A stretch of DNA of 64,000 bases from Mediterranea sp. An20 (GCF_002160055.1 NZ_NFJV01000009.1:62001-126000), one strand, 5' to 3'; positions 34,461-43,884 are shown, counted from the stretch's first letter. The notes: generated by a model from the letters alone, not told the origin. Numbers and translations: made by a program.

Positions 34461-34657
34461 TTTATGAAAGACTCACCGGAATAATCGGCAGGTTTCTCAA
34501 CTGTCTGTCGTTTACTGAGCGGCCTGATTTCTGTCCGTTGGGGATATTCCGGTTTATGGGTTATGAATTTGTCGCTAAATTCCGTTAAAAAACTTGCATA
34601 AGTTTCTGTCTTTCCGCATAAAAATGGATAAAATGTATGGGCAAAGACATTATTTCG

Positions 34658-34665
34658 TATCTTTG
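34658..34665 (+). promoter_or_regulatory. -7 element for the PCMD lipoprotein gene
   Basis: TATCTTTG, 38 nt upstream of the ATG at 34703. Confidence 0.5.
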
Positions 34666-34702
34666 CACCCGAATACGAAATTAAAAAGGACATTTTTTAT
34701 TT

Positions 34703-35878
34703 ATGAAACTGAAACTTACGATTATTTGTCTTCTGCTGGGCACAGGCCTTTTTTCTTCGTGCATCCGCGAGGAAGCCTTGAACACAGAGGCAGATATTGA
34801 GAGCGTTACCCTGGCGGGGGACGTGATGAACCGTAGCGCGGAGTTTGGCGACGCTATCACGACGCCAAGTGGCGGACTTATATATCCCGTGACACTGTAT
34901 GTGAAAAAAGGTACGGATGTGACCCGTCTGGCTCCCGAACTGACCTTGACGGAAGGAGCCAGTGTGGTTCCTGCCAGCGGTACGACGCTGGATTTTACCG
35001 ATTCGCAGGATTATATCGTAACGTCCGAAGATGGCTTGTGGAAGCGGCATTATCGTCTGTCGGTGACTACCAGCGGCATCACGAATACGAAATACAGCTT
35101 TGAGCATGTGCGCATGGGTGGTGGAGGCAAATATCACATTTTTTACGAAGTAGACCAGGCAGAAGTAGAGACCTTTGCTTGGGCCAGCGGTAATCCTGGC
35201 TTTGCTCTGGCTGATTCCCGCGAAGACAATCCGGTGAACTTCCTCACTTATCAGGACGATAACGGATACGAAGGTAAGTGTGTGACAATGGTGACACGGC
35301 GGGCAGGCGGGCTGGCCGAACTTGTCAACATGCCTATTGCTTCGGGCAATCTCTTCCTGGGGCAGTTTGATGTGTTGGATGCTTTGAACAATGCGCTGAC
35401 TGCGACCAAGTTCGGCTTGCAGTTCGAACATGTGCCTACCCGGCTGAGCGGTTATTATAAGTATAAGTCTGGCGACACCTTCTACGAACTGGATACCAGT
35501 GCGGAAGACAAGCTCAGTCCTGTGCCCGGCCGGAAAGACCAGGGCAATATCTACGCCGTGTTCTACGAAAGCACTGAGGAACGTCCCATACTGGACGCTA
35601 CAGACATCCTGTCCGAAGACAACGAACAGGTTATTTCTACGGCCGTAATCAATCAGGATGACATGCCGGAAACGGATGAGTGGACTTATTTTGAAATCCC
35701 CTTCACTTTCCGCGACGGCAAGACGGTAGACTACGATAAATTGGCTCAAGGCCAATATTGCCTCACCATAGTCTTTGCCTCCAGCATCCGCGGCGACTAC
35801 TTCGAAGGAGCACCGGGTAGCACGCTGAGCATTGATGAAGTGGAACTGGATTATGAAGATGCCGTAACAGAAGAATAA
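34703..35878 (+). CDS. PCMD-domain lipoprotein
   Basis: 391 residues. A lipoprotein signal peptide ends in FSSC with Cys20. Residues about 25-125 look like an Ig-like or bacterial repeat domain (VTLYVKKGTDVTRLAPEL, DSQDYIVTSEDG). The C-terminal 250 residues resemble the PCMD (putative carbohydrate metabolism) domain: beta-jelly-roll strands ending in GSTLSIDEVELDYE. It is likely surface-exposed or periplasmic and may bind glycans. It is followed at 19 nt by an outer-membrane barrel gene. No SusC/SusD pair is near. Confidence 0.78.
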   Translation: MKLKLTIICLLLGTGLFSSCIREEALNTEADIESVTLAGDVMNRSAEFGDAITTPSGGLIYPVTLYVKKGTDVTRLAPELTLTEGASVVPASGTTLDFTDSQDYIVTSEDGLWKRHYRLSVTTSGITNTKYSFEHVRMGGGGKYHIFYEVDQAEVETFAWASGNPGFALADSREDNPVNFLTYQDDNGYEGKCVTMVTRRAGGLAELVNMPIASGNLFLGQFDVLDALNNALTATKFGLQFEHVPTRLSGYYKYKSGDTFYELDTSAEDKLSPVPGRKDQGNIYAVFYESTEERPILDATDILSEDNEQVISTAVINQDDMPETDEWTYFEIPFTFRDGKTVDYDKLAQGQYCLTIVFASSIRGDYFEGAPGSTLSIDEVELDYEDAVTEE

Positions 35879-35897
35879 TCAATTAGAGTGACAAAAC

Positions 35898-36689
35898 ATG
35901 AAGAAAAGAAATACCATCATAGGAATTCTCGTGCTACTCCTGACGGGAATAGCCAATACCCTGCAGGCGCAGGAAGACCGCAACCGCGGTATCATTCAAT
36001 CTGCTCTCTATGGTCTGGAGTATGAGGTAAGAGCCGGCATCAATATCGGAGGTGCTTCGCCGCTTCCTCTGCCTCGCGAGATCCGTTCGCTGGACAGCTA
36101 TGCGCCTAACATTAACTTCTCCATCGAGGGAAATATCATTAAATGGTTGGGCAAGCAAGAACGCTGGGGATTTATCTTGGGTCTGCGTGTCGAAAGCAAA
36201 GGTATGGAGGCAGAAGCCACAACCAAGAACTACAGCATGGAAATTATTGGTGACGGTGGCGAACGCATGTCGGGCAACTGGACGGGCAGGGTGAAAACCA
36301 AATTCCGGGCTTCTTACTTTACCGTACCCGTGCTGGCAGCCTGGAAGGTGAACGACCGTCTGCGGCTGAGCGCCGGGCCGTATGTGTCGTTCCGTACCAG
36401 CGGTGACTTCTCCGGTCATGTGTTCGACGGTTACCTGCGCGAGGGCGACCCCACAGGAAACAAGGTAGTGTTCGAAGGTGAGAGTATCGCTCCTTATGAC
36501 TTTTCCGATGAGTTGCGTAAGTTCCAGTGGGGCGTACAGGCTGGTGTTTCTTGGCGTGCCTTCAAGCATTTGACTGTGCATGGCGATTTGACGTGGGGGC
36601 TGAACGATATCTTTAAGAAAGATTTCCAGACAATTACCTTTGCCATGTATCCTATCTATCTGAATGTAGGATTTGGTTACGCATTCTGA
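35898..36689 (+). CDS. Outer-membrane beta-barrel protein (PorT-like)
   Basis: 263 residues with a Sec signal peptide (MKKRNTIIGILVLLLTG, cleaved near LQAQ). The rest alternates amphipathic strands (INFSIEGNIIKWLG, FILGLRVESKGMEA, LRLSAGPYVSFRTSG, FQWGVQAGVSW) and ends in the aromatic GYAF expected for BAM-inserted barrels. It fits the PorT/outer-membrane beta-barrel family. It lies between the PCMD lipoprotein and an FAD oxidoreductase, with short gaps, so an envelope complex with the lipoprotein is plausible. Confidence 0.82.
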   Translation: MKKRNTIIGILVLLLTGIANTLQAQEDRNRGIIQSALYGLEYEVRAGINIGGASPLPLPREIRSLDSYAPNINFSIEGNIIKWLGKQERWGFILGLRVESKGMEAEATTKNYSMEIIGDGGERMSGNWTGRVKTKFRASYFTVPVLAAWKVNDRLRLSAGPYVSFRTSGDFSGHVFDGYLREGDPTGNKVVFEGESIAPYDFSDELRKFQWGVQAGVSWRAFKHLTVHGDLTWGLNDIFKKDFQTITFAMYPIYLNVGFGYAF

Positions 36690-36695
36690 ACGCGC

Positions 36696-38297
36696 ATGAT
36701 ACAAGAATTCACTCTACGCGTCTTACCGGAGGTAGCCGCTAATGAACATAACTTAAAGGAATATCTCAAACAGGAGAAGGGGCTTTCTTCTCAGGATATT
36801 ACAGCTATACGGGTTTTCAAGCGCAGCATAGATGCCCGGCAGCGTACGGTTTTTGTCAATTTGAGTGTGCGGGTCTTCCTGAATGAAATGCCTGATGAAC
36901 CTACCTATCGCCCTATTGCCTATCCGATAGTCGACGGGCGTCCGGCGGTAATTGTAGTAGGTGCGGGACCAGGTGGATTGTTTGCGGCTCTGCGCTTGAT
37001 AGAGTTGGGATTACGTCCGATTGTTGTGGAGCGGGGAAAAGATGTGCGTGAGCGTAAGAAAGATCTGGCACAGATAAGCCGCATGCAGGTCGTAGATCCG
37101 GAATCGAATTATAGCTTTGGAGAAGGAGGGGCAGGCGCTTATTCGGATGGAAAACTCTACACAAGGAGTAAGAAGCGCGGCAATGTAGAAAAAATCCTTT
37201 CTGTATTTTGTCAGCATGGGGCTTCCGAATCTATATTGGTGGATGCGCATCCTCATATCGGCACCGATAAGTTGCCACGTGTTATCGAAAACATACGGCG
37301 TACTATTTTGCAGTGTGGAGGGGAGGTGCATTTTCAGACAAGAATGGATGCCCTGGTGCTCGAAGGTGACCGGGTGATTGGCATTAGAACTGACTCTGGA
37401 GATTTATATCGGGGGGCAGTGATTCTGGCGACAGGGCATTCTGCCCGTGATGTCTATCGTTGGTTGGCCGAGAACCAGGTGGAGATGGAGGCCAAAGGCA
37501 TTGCCGTAGGTGTGCGTTTGGAGCATCCTGCTAAGCTGATAGATTGTATGCAATACCATAATAAGGAAGGACGCGGAGCTTATTTGCCGGCTGCAGAATA
37601 TAGCTTTGTCACTCAAGTTGCGGGACGTGGAGTATATAGCTTCTGTATGTGTCCTGGGGGCTTTGTAGTACCGGCAGCCAGCGGCCCCGAACAGTTAGTG
37701 GTCAATGGCATGAGTCCCAGCAGTCGTGGTTCACAGTGGAGCAACAGTGGTATGGTGGTAGAGCTGCATCCCGAAGATTTGTCGGACAAAAGCTTACGTG
37801 TGGAAGGAGGAGAACCGTTAAGCGGTAGCTCAGTGTTGGATGTGATGCATTTTCAGGAGCAGTTAGAACGTCTTTGCTGGCAACAAGGAAATCGGCAGCA
37901 AACAGCTCCTGCACAACGTATGTATGACTTTTGTACTAAACGGTTGAGTGCTGATTTGCCTCAGAGTTCTTATGCTCCCGGTTTGCTGGCTTCGCCCTTG
38001 CATTTCTGGATGCCATCGTTTATTTCTGCCCGTCTGGCAGAAGGTTTCCGGATATTTGGGCGTAATGCACGTGGCTTTCTTACGAACGAGGCCGTCATGA
38101 TTGGGGTGGAAACGCGTACTTCTGCTCCTGTCCGTATTGTGCGGGATCGTGTTACGTTGCAGCATATCCGTCTGAAGGGGCTTTTCCCTTGTGGAGAAGG
38201 AGCAGGTTATGCGGGAGGTATTGTTTCTGCGGCTATTGACGGTGAGCGTTGTGCAGAAGCGGCAGCTTGTTTCCTAACAGGTTCAGAACCCCAATAA
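36696..38297 (+). CDS. FAD-dependent oxidoreductase (COG2509 type)
   Basis: 533 residues. A small N-terminal domain (1-80) precedes the dinucleotide fold VIVVGAGPGGLFAALRLIE near residue 85, then VVERGKDVRERKKDLA, SFGEGGAGAYSDGKLYTR and VILATGHSARDVYRWL. The C-terminal GLFPCGEGAGYAGGIVSAA is the second FAD contact. This matches the large COG2509 flavoprotein group, with no settled substrate. Separated by only 6 nt from the barrel gene. Confidence 0.87.
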   Translation: MIQEFTLRVLPEVAANEHNLKEYLKQEKGLSSQDITAIRVFKRSIDARQRTVFVNLSVRVFLNEMPDEPTYRPIAYPIVDGRPAVIVVGAGPGGLFAALRLIELGLRPIVVERGKDVRERKKDLAQISRMQVVDPESNYSFGEGGAGAYSDGKLYTRSKKRGNVEKILSVFCQHGASESILVDAHPHIGTDKLPRVIENIRRTILQCGGEVHFQTRMDALVLEGDRVIGIRTDSGDLYRGAVILATGHSARDVYRWLAENQVEMEAKGIAVGVRLEHPAKLIDCMQYHNKEGRGAYLPAAEYSFVTQVAGRGVYSFCMCPGGFVVPAASGPEQLVVNGMSPSSRGSQWSNSGMVVELHPEDLSDKSLRVEGGEPLSGSSVLDVMHFQEQLERLCWQQGNRQQTAPAQRMYDFCTKRLSADLPQSSYAPGLLASPLHFWMPSFISARLAEGFRIFGRNARGFLTNEAVMIGVETRTSAPVRIVRDRVTLQHIRLKGLFPCGEGAGYAGGIVSAAIDGERCAEAAACFLTGSEPQ

Positions 38298-38309
38298 CTG
38301 GAGAAGCGT

Positions 38310-38909
38310 ATGTCTGTTCCTGAGATTGCCGTTATAGATGCTAATACTTTGAGTTGTTTAGGACTCCAGAATCTGTTGGAAGAGCTCATTCCGCAGGCTG
38401 TCATCCGTATGTTCCGTTCGTTTGGTGAACTGACGGACGACACGCCGGATATGTATGTGCATTATTTTGTATCGGCTCAGATTTTTTTTGAGCATGTGTC
38501 TTTTTTCCGTCAGCGACTTACCAAGACCATTGTATTGGCCACCGGCGATAATCTGCCTCAGCTGGCGGGCGTGAAGACGCTGGATATTTCGCAAGATGGG
38601 AAACACTTGGCTAAGAGTATTTTGCAGTTACACAGCTTTGGTCACCGGAGTGGGCACCCTTCTACCGTGGGAGCTTCTTCTACAGATGTCGGGATGGGTA
38701 GCCACGAGCTTTCCGTCCGTGAGATTGAGGTTTTGCGGCTTCTTGTCAGAGGATACATTAATAAAGAAATAGCCGACCGTTTACACATCAGCCAGACCAC
38801 AGTCATCAGCCATCGCAAGAACATTATAGAGAAACTGGGCATTAAATCGGTGCCGGGACTTACTATCTATGCAGTGATGCACGGTTATGTGGAGGCTGAC
38901 CAGATATAA
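38310..38909 (+). CDS. LuxR-type response regulator-like protein
   Basis: 199 residues. The C-terminal LuxR helix-turn-helix covers about 132-195: LSVREIEVLRLLVRG, NKEIADRLHISQTTVISHRKNI (split) and IKSVPGLTIYAVMHG. The N-terminal 110 residues are about the size of a receiver but the phosphoacceptor Asp and Lys motifs are not obvious, so it may be an atypical receiver. It sits 12 nt after the flavoprotein gene and 77 nt before the TonB receptor gene, which it may regulate. Confidence 0.82.
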   Translation: MSVPEIAVIDANTLSCLGLQNLLEELIPQAVIRMFRSFGELTDDTPDMYVHYFVSAQIFFEHVSFFRQRLTKTIVLATGDNLPQLAGVKTLDISQDGKHLAKSILQLHSFGHRSGHPSTVGASSTDVGMGSHELSVREIEVLRLLVRGYINKEIADRLHISQTTVISHRKNIIEKLGIKSVPGLTIYAVMHGYVEADQI

Positions 38910-38986
38910 GAATCCTCATAAATGAGGGTTGCCTACCTGCCGGAAATGTCGTTACTTTGCCCCGTCTTTTTAACCCAAGTATAAAT

Positions 38987-41380
38987 ATGAATAAGATGAA
39001 AGCAATGTGTCTGTTAGCGGCATACTGGTGGGTCGCTGTGCCATTATGGGCCGAGGAAGTAACTACCGATACCATTCGTTCCATCCAGATGGATGAAGTG
39101 GTCATTGTAGCCACCCCCAAGGAAACCCGTGCCCTGCGCGAACTTCCTATGGCTTCCACCCGTTTGTCGCAACAAATGATGAGAGCGCAGCAAGTTACAG
39201 GCATTAAAAGGTTGACATCAGTCATACCTAACCTGTTTATTCCAGATTATGGGTCCCGTCTGACTACGGCAGTTTATATCCGTGGCATCGGTTCCCGTAT
39301 CAATACACCTGCTGTAGGATTATATGTTGACAATATCCCTTATATTGACAAGTCTGCTTTTGATTTTAATTATGCCGATATTGAGCAGATTGAGGTATTG
39401 CGTGGTCCGCAGAGCCTGCTTTACGGGCGTAACACCATGGGTGGACTTATCAAGGTGCAGACCAAGTCGCCGTTTGATTATCAGGGTACTGACTTGCGCC
39501 TTGGAGCTGCTACTTATGGCGATTACAATGCTTCACTCACTCATTATCACCGTATATCGAGGCGTTTTGCCTTTTCTGCCGGAGGTTTCTACGAACATGC
39601 GGGCGGTTTTTTTAAGAATGCCTATAAAAATAATGAACGGATAGACCGGGGAGATAACGGAGGCGGTCGACTCCACGCTGTAGTCTTGCCAACTGACAAT
39701 CTGAAGCTGGATTTGAACCTCAATTACGAATATAGCGACCAGGGCGGTTATCCGTATTATTATATGGGGGCAGTTTCTGCTTCTTCTTCCGATGAAGAAT
39801 CCGAGCTAAAAGACTATGTAGGGCATATTGCTTATAATGACCCGAGCGGTTACCGGCGAAGTCTGTTAAATGGAGGGATGAACATCGAATATCACGCTAC
39901 AGATTTTATCCTCAGCTTTATTACCGGCTACCAGCATCTGAACGACCGTATGGCTATGGACCAGGACTTTACGCCGCGTGACATTTTTACTTTAGTGCAA
40001 AAACAACGTTCCAATACTGTCAGTGAGGAGATTGTATTGAAGTCCAATCCCGGTAAACGCTGGCAGTGGACCACGGGTGTGTTCGGTTTTTATCAGTGGC
40101 TGGATACTTCTGCTCCCGTGCTTTTTAAGCAACAGGGTATTCAGGAATTGATAGAAGACAACGCCAATGCAGCTTTCCCCTCTTCGCCGCAGGCTCCTCA
40201 GATGGCTTTGAGTATTCACAATGACCAGTTACTGATTGGTGGTGACTTTTCTACTCCCCAGATGAGTGGTGCTGTCTATCATCAGAGCACCTGGAACGAT
40301 TTGTTTGTAAAAGGCTTGTCTGTCAGTGCCGGTTTGCGTTTGGATTATGAAAAGATGTGGCTGGATTATTCTTCTGCCAGCGACCCTATGCTCTTTGGCT
40401 TTTCTTTTGCTATGGGGGGCATGAGGTTGGAAGACCAGCAGATGCAGGCCGTTTCTTCACTGGCCGGCAAAATGAAGCACGACTATCTGCAATTGTTACC
40501 TAAGTTTTCGGTGCAATATGAGTGGAGCCCCGCCAATAATGTGTATGCTACCGTGGCCAAGGGCTATCGCTCGGGAGGATATAATATTCAGATGTTCAGC
40601 GATTTGGTTCAATCTCAATTTATCAACGTAATGAAGGGAGCCATGGAGCAGAGTGAATCGTTGAAGCCTATTGCAGGCATGATTTCGAGCATGATGCCTA
40701 CTGTGGAGCTGGACGTCAAGGGGACGGCGCTTTATCGACCCGAATATACGTGGAGCTATGAAATCGGTACGCATCTTACCGGATGGCAAAAGCGCCTGAC
40801 TGCCGACCTGGCCGCATTCTGGATGAACACTCGCGACCAGCAAGTCTCGCAGTTTTCGGACAACGGCATGGGGCGCGTTACCCGCAATGCCGGCCGAAGC
40901 CGCAGTGTGGGGGCTGAGGCTTGTGTGACGGCTTGTCTGACCGATGCTTTCACGTTGAATGTATCGTATGGTTATACGCATGCCACTTTCCGTAATTATG
41001 TAACGGTGGACGATGAAGGGCAGGAAGTGAACTATCGGGGATACAAGGTGCCTTTTATTCCGCGGCATACCTTGAACGTGGGCGGACAGTATGTCTTTGC
41101 GCTCCAACCGCATAAGCTTTTCGACTACATTCGTCTGCATGCCGACTATAGCGCAGCCGGCTCTGTCTATTGGACGGAAAGCAACAATGCTGTCCAGCCG
41201 TTCTATGGGACGCTGAATGCGCGTCTCAGTCTGGAGAAAGGGCAAGGGTCTGTTGCTTTCTGGATACGCAATGCTTTGAACAAAGACTATACCTCTTTCT
41301 ATTTTGAAAGCATGGGCAACCGTTTCATGCAACGTGGACGCCCCTTGCAGGCAGGTATCGAGCTGAGATGCAGGTTCTGA
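38987..41380 (+). CDS. TonB-dependent outer-membrane receptor
   Basis: 797 residues from MNKMKAMCLLAAYWW, a signal peptide. The TonB box is MDEVVIVATP near residue 35. The plug domain is clear: GIGSRINTPAVGLYVDNIPY, IEQIEVLRGPQSLLYGRNTMGG. A 22-strand barrel follows and ends in ELRCRF with a terminal Phe. Unlike SusC it has no N-terminal carboxypeptidase-regulatory domain and no SusD partner, so it resembles siderophore, heme or cobalamin receptors. A -7-like TTACTTTG is near 38951. Confidence 0.93.
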   Translation: MNKMKAMCLLAAYWWVAVPLWAEEVTTDTIRSIQMDEVVIVATPKETRALRELPMASTRLSQQMMRAQQVTGIKRLTSVIPNLFIPDYGSRLTTAVYIRGIGSRINTPAVGLYVDNIPYIDKSAFDFNYADIEQIEVLRGPQSLLYGRNTMGGLIKVQTKSPFDYQGTDLRLGAATYGDYNASLTHYHRISRRFAFSAGGFYEHAGGFFKNAYKNNERIDRGDNGGGRLHAVVLPTDNLKLDLNLNYEYSDQGGYPYYYMGAVSASSSDEESELKDYVGHIAYNDPSGYRRSLLNGGMNIEYHATDFILSFITGYQHLNDRMAMDQDFTPRDIFTLVQKQRSNTVSEEIVLKSNPGKRWQWTTGVFGFYQWLDTSAPVLFKQQGIQELIEDNANAAFPSSPQAPQMALSIHNDQLLIGGDFSTPQMSGAVYHQSTWNDLFVKGLSVSAGLRLDYEKMWLDYSSASDPMLFGFSFAMGGMRLEDQQMQAVSSLAGKMKHDYLQLLPKFSVQYEWSPANNVYATVAKGYRSGGYNIQMFSDLVQSQFINVMKGAMEQSESLKPIAGMISSMMPTVELDVKGTALYRPEYTWSYEIGTHLTGWQKRLTADLAAFWMNTRDQQVSQFSDNGMGRVTRNAGRSRSVGAEACVTACLTDAFTLNVSYGYTHATFRNYVTVDDEGQEVNYRGYKVPFIPRHTLNVGGQYVFALQPHKLFDYIRLHADYSAAGSVYWTESNNAVQPFYGTLNARLSLEKGQGSVAFWIRNALNKDYTSFYFESMGNRFMQRGRPLQAGIELRCRF

Positions 41381-41435
41381 TGTCGCAGCGGCAGGCCTTT
41401 CCCTCTTGTCTTTTTTTCTAAGTGATGATGAGTTT

Positions 41436-41501
41436 GCTGCTTATAGCTTCGAAGCCGGCTTCTTGTAGCTTGGAAGTCGGCTTCTTATTGCTTGGAAATG
41501 G
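41436..41501 (+). repeat. 22-bp tandem repeat, locus C (3 units)
   Basis: Units 41436-41457, 41458-41479 and 41480-41501 with cores GCTGCTTATAGC, GCTTCTTGTAGC, GCTTCTTATTGC and well conserved second parts TTCGAAGCCG, TTGGAAGTCG, TTGGAAATGG. It lies in the 309-nt gap between the converging TonB receptor and XRE genes. The rest of that gap shows nothing further. Confidence 0.8.
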
Positions 41502-41689
41502 TTCCCCTGCAGACAGCCTGTTGTCATTCGTCGGGTCGGGGTATGCCACAGAGAGGAGATACTGTTCCCCTCTGTCATATTTCCGTCTCACATAAAGTAT
41601 GGATAATTTATCAGAGCATGTCTGTAATAGTCAAAGAAACAGTTACCCGTTTCTTTCTCGTCCGCAGGGTGAGTCCGGAATGAGAAATA

Positions 41690-41902
41690 TTATAGTTTTT
41701 CACGGACATTTTCGGATAAGTCTGTAAAAAAATCACGTCCTAATACGATAGATATACGCGTAAGCAGACTGGTATCAATGCTCTCTTTTTGGAACAGGCG
41801 GTATATGTTGGAGCGATCGCAAGAAAGTTTACGTGCAAACCAGCTTACGCTTCGCTCTTGTTTATCTAATTCTTCTTTAATCAGAACTCCAATAGGTTTC
41901 AT
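41690..41902 (-). CDS. Small XRE-type helix-turn-helix protein
   Basis: 70 residues, essentially one lambda-repressor-like domain: VSWFARKLSCDRSNIYRLF is the helix-turn-helix, followed by DTSLLTRISIVLGRDFF. There is no partner domain. The gene stands alone and has a palindromic upstream region, so self-regulation is possible. The start MKPIGVLIKEELDK is the only ATG that keeps the domain intact. Confidence 0.75.
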   Translation of the reverse strand: MKPIGVLIKEELDKQERSVSWFARKLSCDRSNIYRLFQKESIDTSLLTRISIVLGRDFFTDLSENVREKL

Positions 41903-41925
41903 AATCGTTTTTTCATTGCCTTCTT

Positions 41926-41999
41926 GCTCCCTCAGACAGTAGGCACTATTCTCAAGTGTTTGTCATGTATAGGGCATATTGAGAAAACGCTGGGGGAGC
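41926..41999. promoter_or_regulatory. Nested inverted repeats upstream of the XRE gene
   Basis: Outer arms GCTCCCTCAG (41926-41935) and CTGGGGGAGC (41990-41999), inner arms TTCTCAA (41949-41955) and TTGAGAA (41979-41985). They begin 24 nt before the XRE start and could be operator or leader structure. Confidence 0.45.
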
Positions 42000-42324
42000 A
42001 AACGATTCCTGAGTAATTATCCCGTCTGGATACTGAAGATAGAACAAAGGAAACGGGAATAAACAAGTATTGGAACGAATACCTTATCAGGTGTTCTCTT
42101 ATGATTTATACATATAATATTTGGACAGTCATTCCCGTTGTTTGTTAATCTTTATCTTGTAGCTGGTCTTGCAGACTCAGCGGCGCTCAGTATATCGTTT
42201 AAAAACGTTTTTTCAATGCTGCCTATCACTCGGTGTAAAACCTTGTGATATTGCAAAGGTAATAAATAGATTCTTAATAAACTATTTTTTCTTGGATAAA
42301 ATGTGTCTTTCCAAAACAAAATGC
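42000..42324. other. Non-coding stretch before the DUF2007 gene
   Basis: A/T-rich. It holds a perfect 9-bp inverted repeat AACGGGAAT (42052-42060) and ATTCCCGTT (42131-42139). An open frame at 42169-42378 overlaps the DUF2007 start and promoter and is judged spurious. Confidence 0.4.
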
Positions 42325-42332
42325 TATATTTG
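42325..42332 (+). promoter_or_regulatory. -7 element for DUF2007-purH-like unit
   Basis: TATATTTG, 30 nt before the ATG at 42362. Confidence 0.5.
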
Positions 42333-42361
42333 TAGGGTATTAACTTTAATGACTAAGGATT

Positions 42362-42601
42362 ATGGAAGAGAACGATAAGAGTAAGCTTGTGGAGGTATTC
42401 TCCGGTTCGCTCTGGGAGGCGGAACTGATAAAAGGGCTGTTGAAGGACAGAGGCATTGATTCTAATATTAAAGATGGTATCCTGGCCGTTGGTGTTTTGC
42501 CGGAAGCGATGGTGGATGTAGCCGTGGTGGTCAATGAGGCCGATTACGAACCGGCTATGGACGTGATTCGAGAACGGAGTAGGGAAAATTCGGTGGATTA
42601 A
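42362..42601 (+). CDS. DUF2007 domain protein
   Basis: 79 residues: KLVEVFSGSLWEAELIKGLL, GILAVGVLPEAMVDVAVVV and ADYEPAMDVI, the small alpha/beta DUF2007 (putative signal-transducing) fold related to PII-like domains. No signal peptide. It sits 17 nt before the transformylase gene in the same unit; a regulatory or accessory role is only a guess. Confidence 0.8.
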   Translation: MEENDKSKLVEVFSGSLWEAELIKGLLKDRGIDSNIKDGILAVGVLPEAMVDVAVVVNEADYEPAMDVIRERSRENSVD

Positions 42602-42618
42602 CAACAGAAAAGACAAAT

Positions 42619-43797
42619 ATGGCAGAAGAATTAACATTGAAGTACGGCTGTAACCCCAATCAGAAGCCGGCCCGCATCTACATGCAGGAGGGGGAATTGC
42701 CTATAGAGGTATTGAACGGTCGTCCTGGTTACATCAACTTTCTGGATGCGCTGAACGGATGGCAGTTGGTGAAAGAACTGAAAGAGGCTACCGGTATGCC
42801 GGCAGCTACGTCGTTCAAACATGTCAGCCCGGCAGGTGCAGCCATAGGTTTGCCGTTGGACGAAACGTTGAAGCAGATTTATTTTGCAGATGACCTGCCG
42901 CTTTCCCCCTTGGCTTGTGCATACGTGCGTGCCCGCGGTGCCGACCGTATGTCTTCTTATGGCGATTTCATTGCCTTGAGCGATGTGTGCGACAAAGAAA
43001 CAGCGGCCTTCATTCATCGCGAAGTCTCCGATGGCGTCATTGCTCCGGGCTATACGGAGGAGGCGTTGGAAATCTTGAAGGACAAGCGCAAAGGCACGTA
43101 CAACATCATCCGGATAGATCCTGGCTATAAGCCTGCCCCTGTTGAACATAAAGATGTGTTTGGCATAACCTTTGAGCAGGGCCGCAACGAAATCAAGCTG
43201 AACGGTGATGACTTGTTTGCCAATATTCCCACACAAAACAAGAACTTCACAGACGAAGCCAAACGCGACTTGAAGATAGCCCTTATTACGCTGAAATATA
43301 CGCAGTCTAATTCCGTCTGCTATGTGAAAGACGGGCAGGCTATTGGCATTGGGGCCGGTCAGCAGAGCCGTATTCACTGCACGCGCCTGGCTGGAAACAA
43401 GGCCGACATTTGGTATCTCCGCCAGCATCCCAAGGTTCTCAACCTCCCTTGGGTGGAGAAAATCCGACGTGCCGACCGCGACAATACCATCGACGTTTAT
43501 ATCAGCGACGATCATGATGATGTGCTGGCCGATGGTGTGTGGCAGCAGTTCTTTACAGAAAAGCCTGAAGTCCTTACCCGCGAGGAGAAACGTGAGTGGC
43601 TGAAAGGTTTGAAAGGCGTATCGCTGGGTTCGGATGCATTCTTCCCCTTTGGCGACAATATTGAACGGGCACATAAGAGTGGGGTAGAATACATCGCTCA
43701 GGCTGGTGGTTCAGTGCGCGATGACCATGTTATTGCAACGTGCGATAAGTATGGCATTGCTATGGCCTTTACGGGTATCCGGCTCTTCCATCATTAA
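42619..43797 (+). CDS. AICAR transformylase (PurH C-terminal domain only)
   Basis: 392 residues, against about 510 for bifunctional PurH. It matches the AICAR formyltransferase half: LKYGCNPNQKPARIYM, ATSFKHVSPAGAAIGLPL (Lys-His of the active site) and SDAFFPFGDNIERAHKSGVEYIAQ (split). The N-terminal IMP cyclohydrolase domain is absent and no separate one is nearby. It should transfer a formyl group from 10-formyl-THF to AICAR in purine synthesis. A bifunctional purH may exist elsewhere. Confidence 0.9.
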   Translation: MAEELTLKYGCNPNQKPARIYMQEGELPIEVLNGRPGYINFLDALNGWQLVKELKEATGMPAATSFKHVSPAGAAIGLPLDETLKQIYFADDLPLSPLACAYVRARGADRMSSYGDFIALSDVCDKETAAFIHREVSDGVIAPGYTEEALEILKDKRKGTYNIIRIDPGYKPAPVEHKDVFGITFEQGRNEIKLNGDDLFANIPTQNKNFTDEAKRDLKIALITLKYTQSNSVCYVKDGQAIGIGAGQQSRIHCTRLAGNKADIWYLRQHPKVLNLPWVEKIRRADRDNTIDVYISDDHDDVLADGVWQQFFTEKPEVLTREEKREWLKGLKGVSLGSDAFFPFGDNIERAHKSGVEYIAQAGGSVRDDHVIATCDKYGIAMAFTGIRLFHH

Positions 43798-43826
43798 ATG
43801 GAGGGATATTCCTTGTTGGGTATAAC

Positions 43827-43862
43827 AAAAAAAGAGGGCACTGATGTGTCCTCTTTTTTTGT
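43827..43862. terminator. Bidirectional terminator
   Basis: Seven A, stem GAGGGCAC (43834-43841) with GTGTCCTC (43846-43853), then seven T, between converging genes. It can act in both directions. Confidence 0.85.
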
Positions 43863-43884
43863 TCTCAACCTTCCGTGGGTTGGC

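Noticed and set aside
42169..42378. 69-codon open frame before DUF2007
   Set aside because: It overlaps the promoter and start of the DUF2007 gene, and has no recognisable features.
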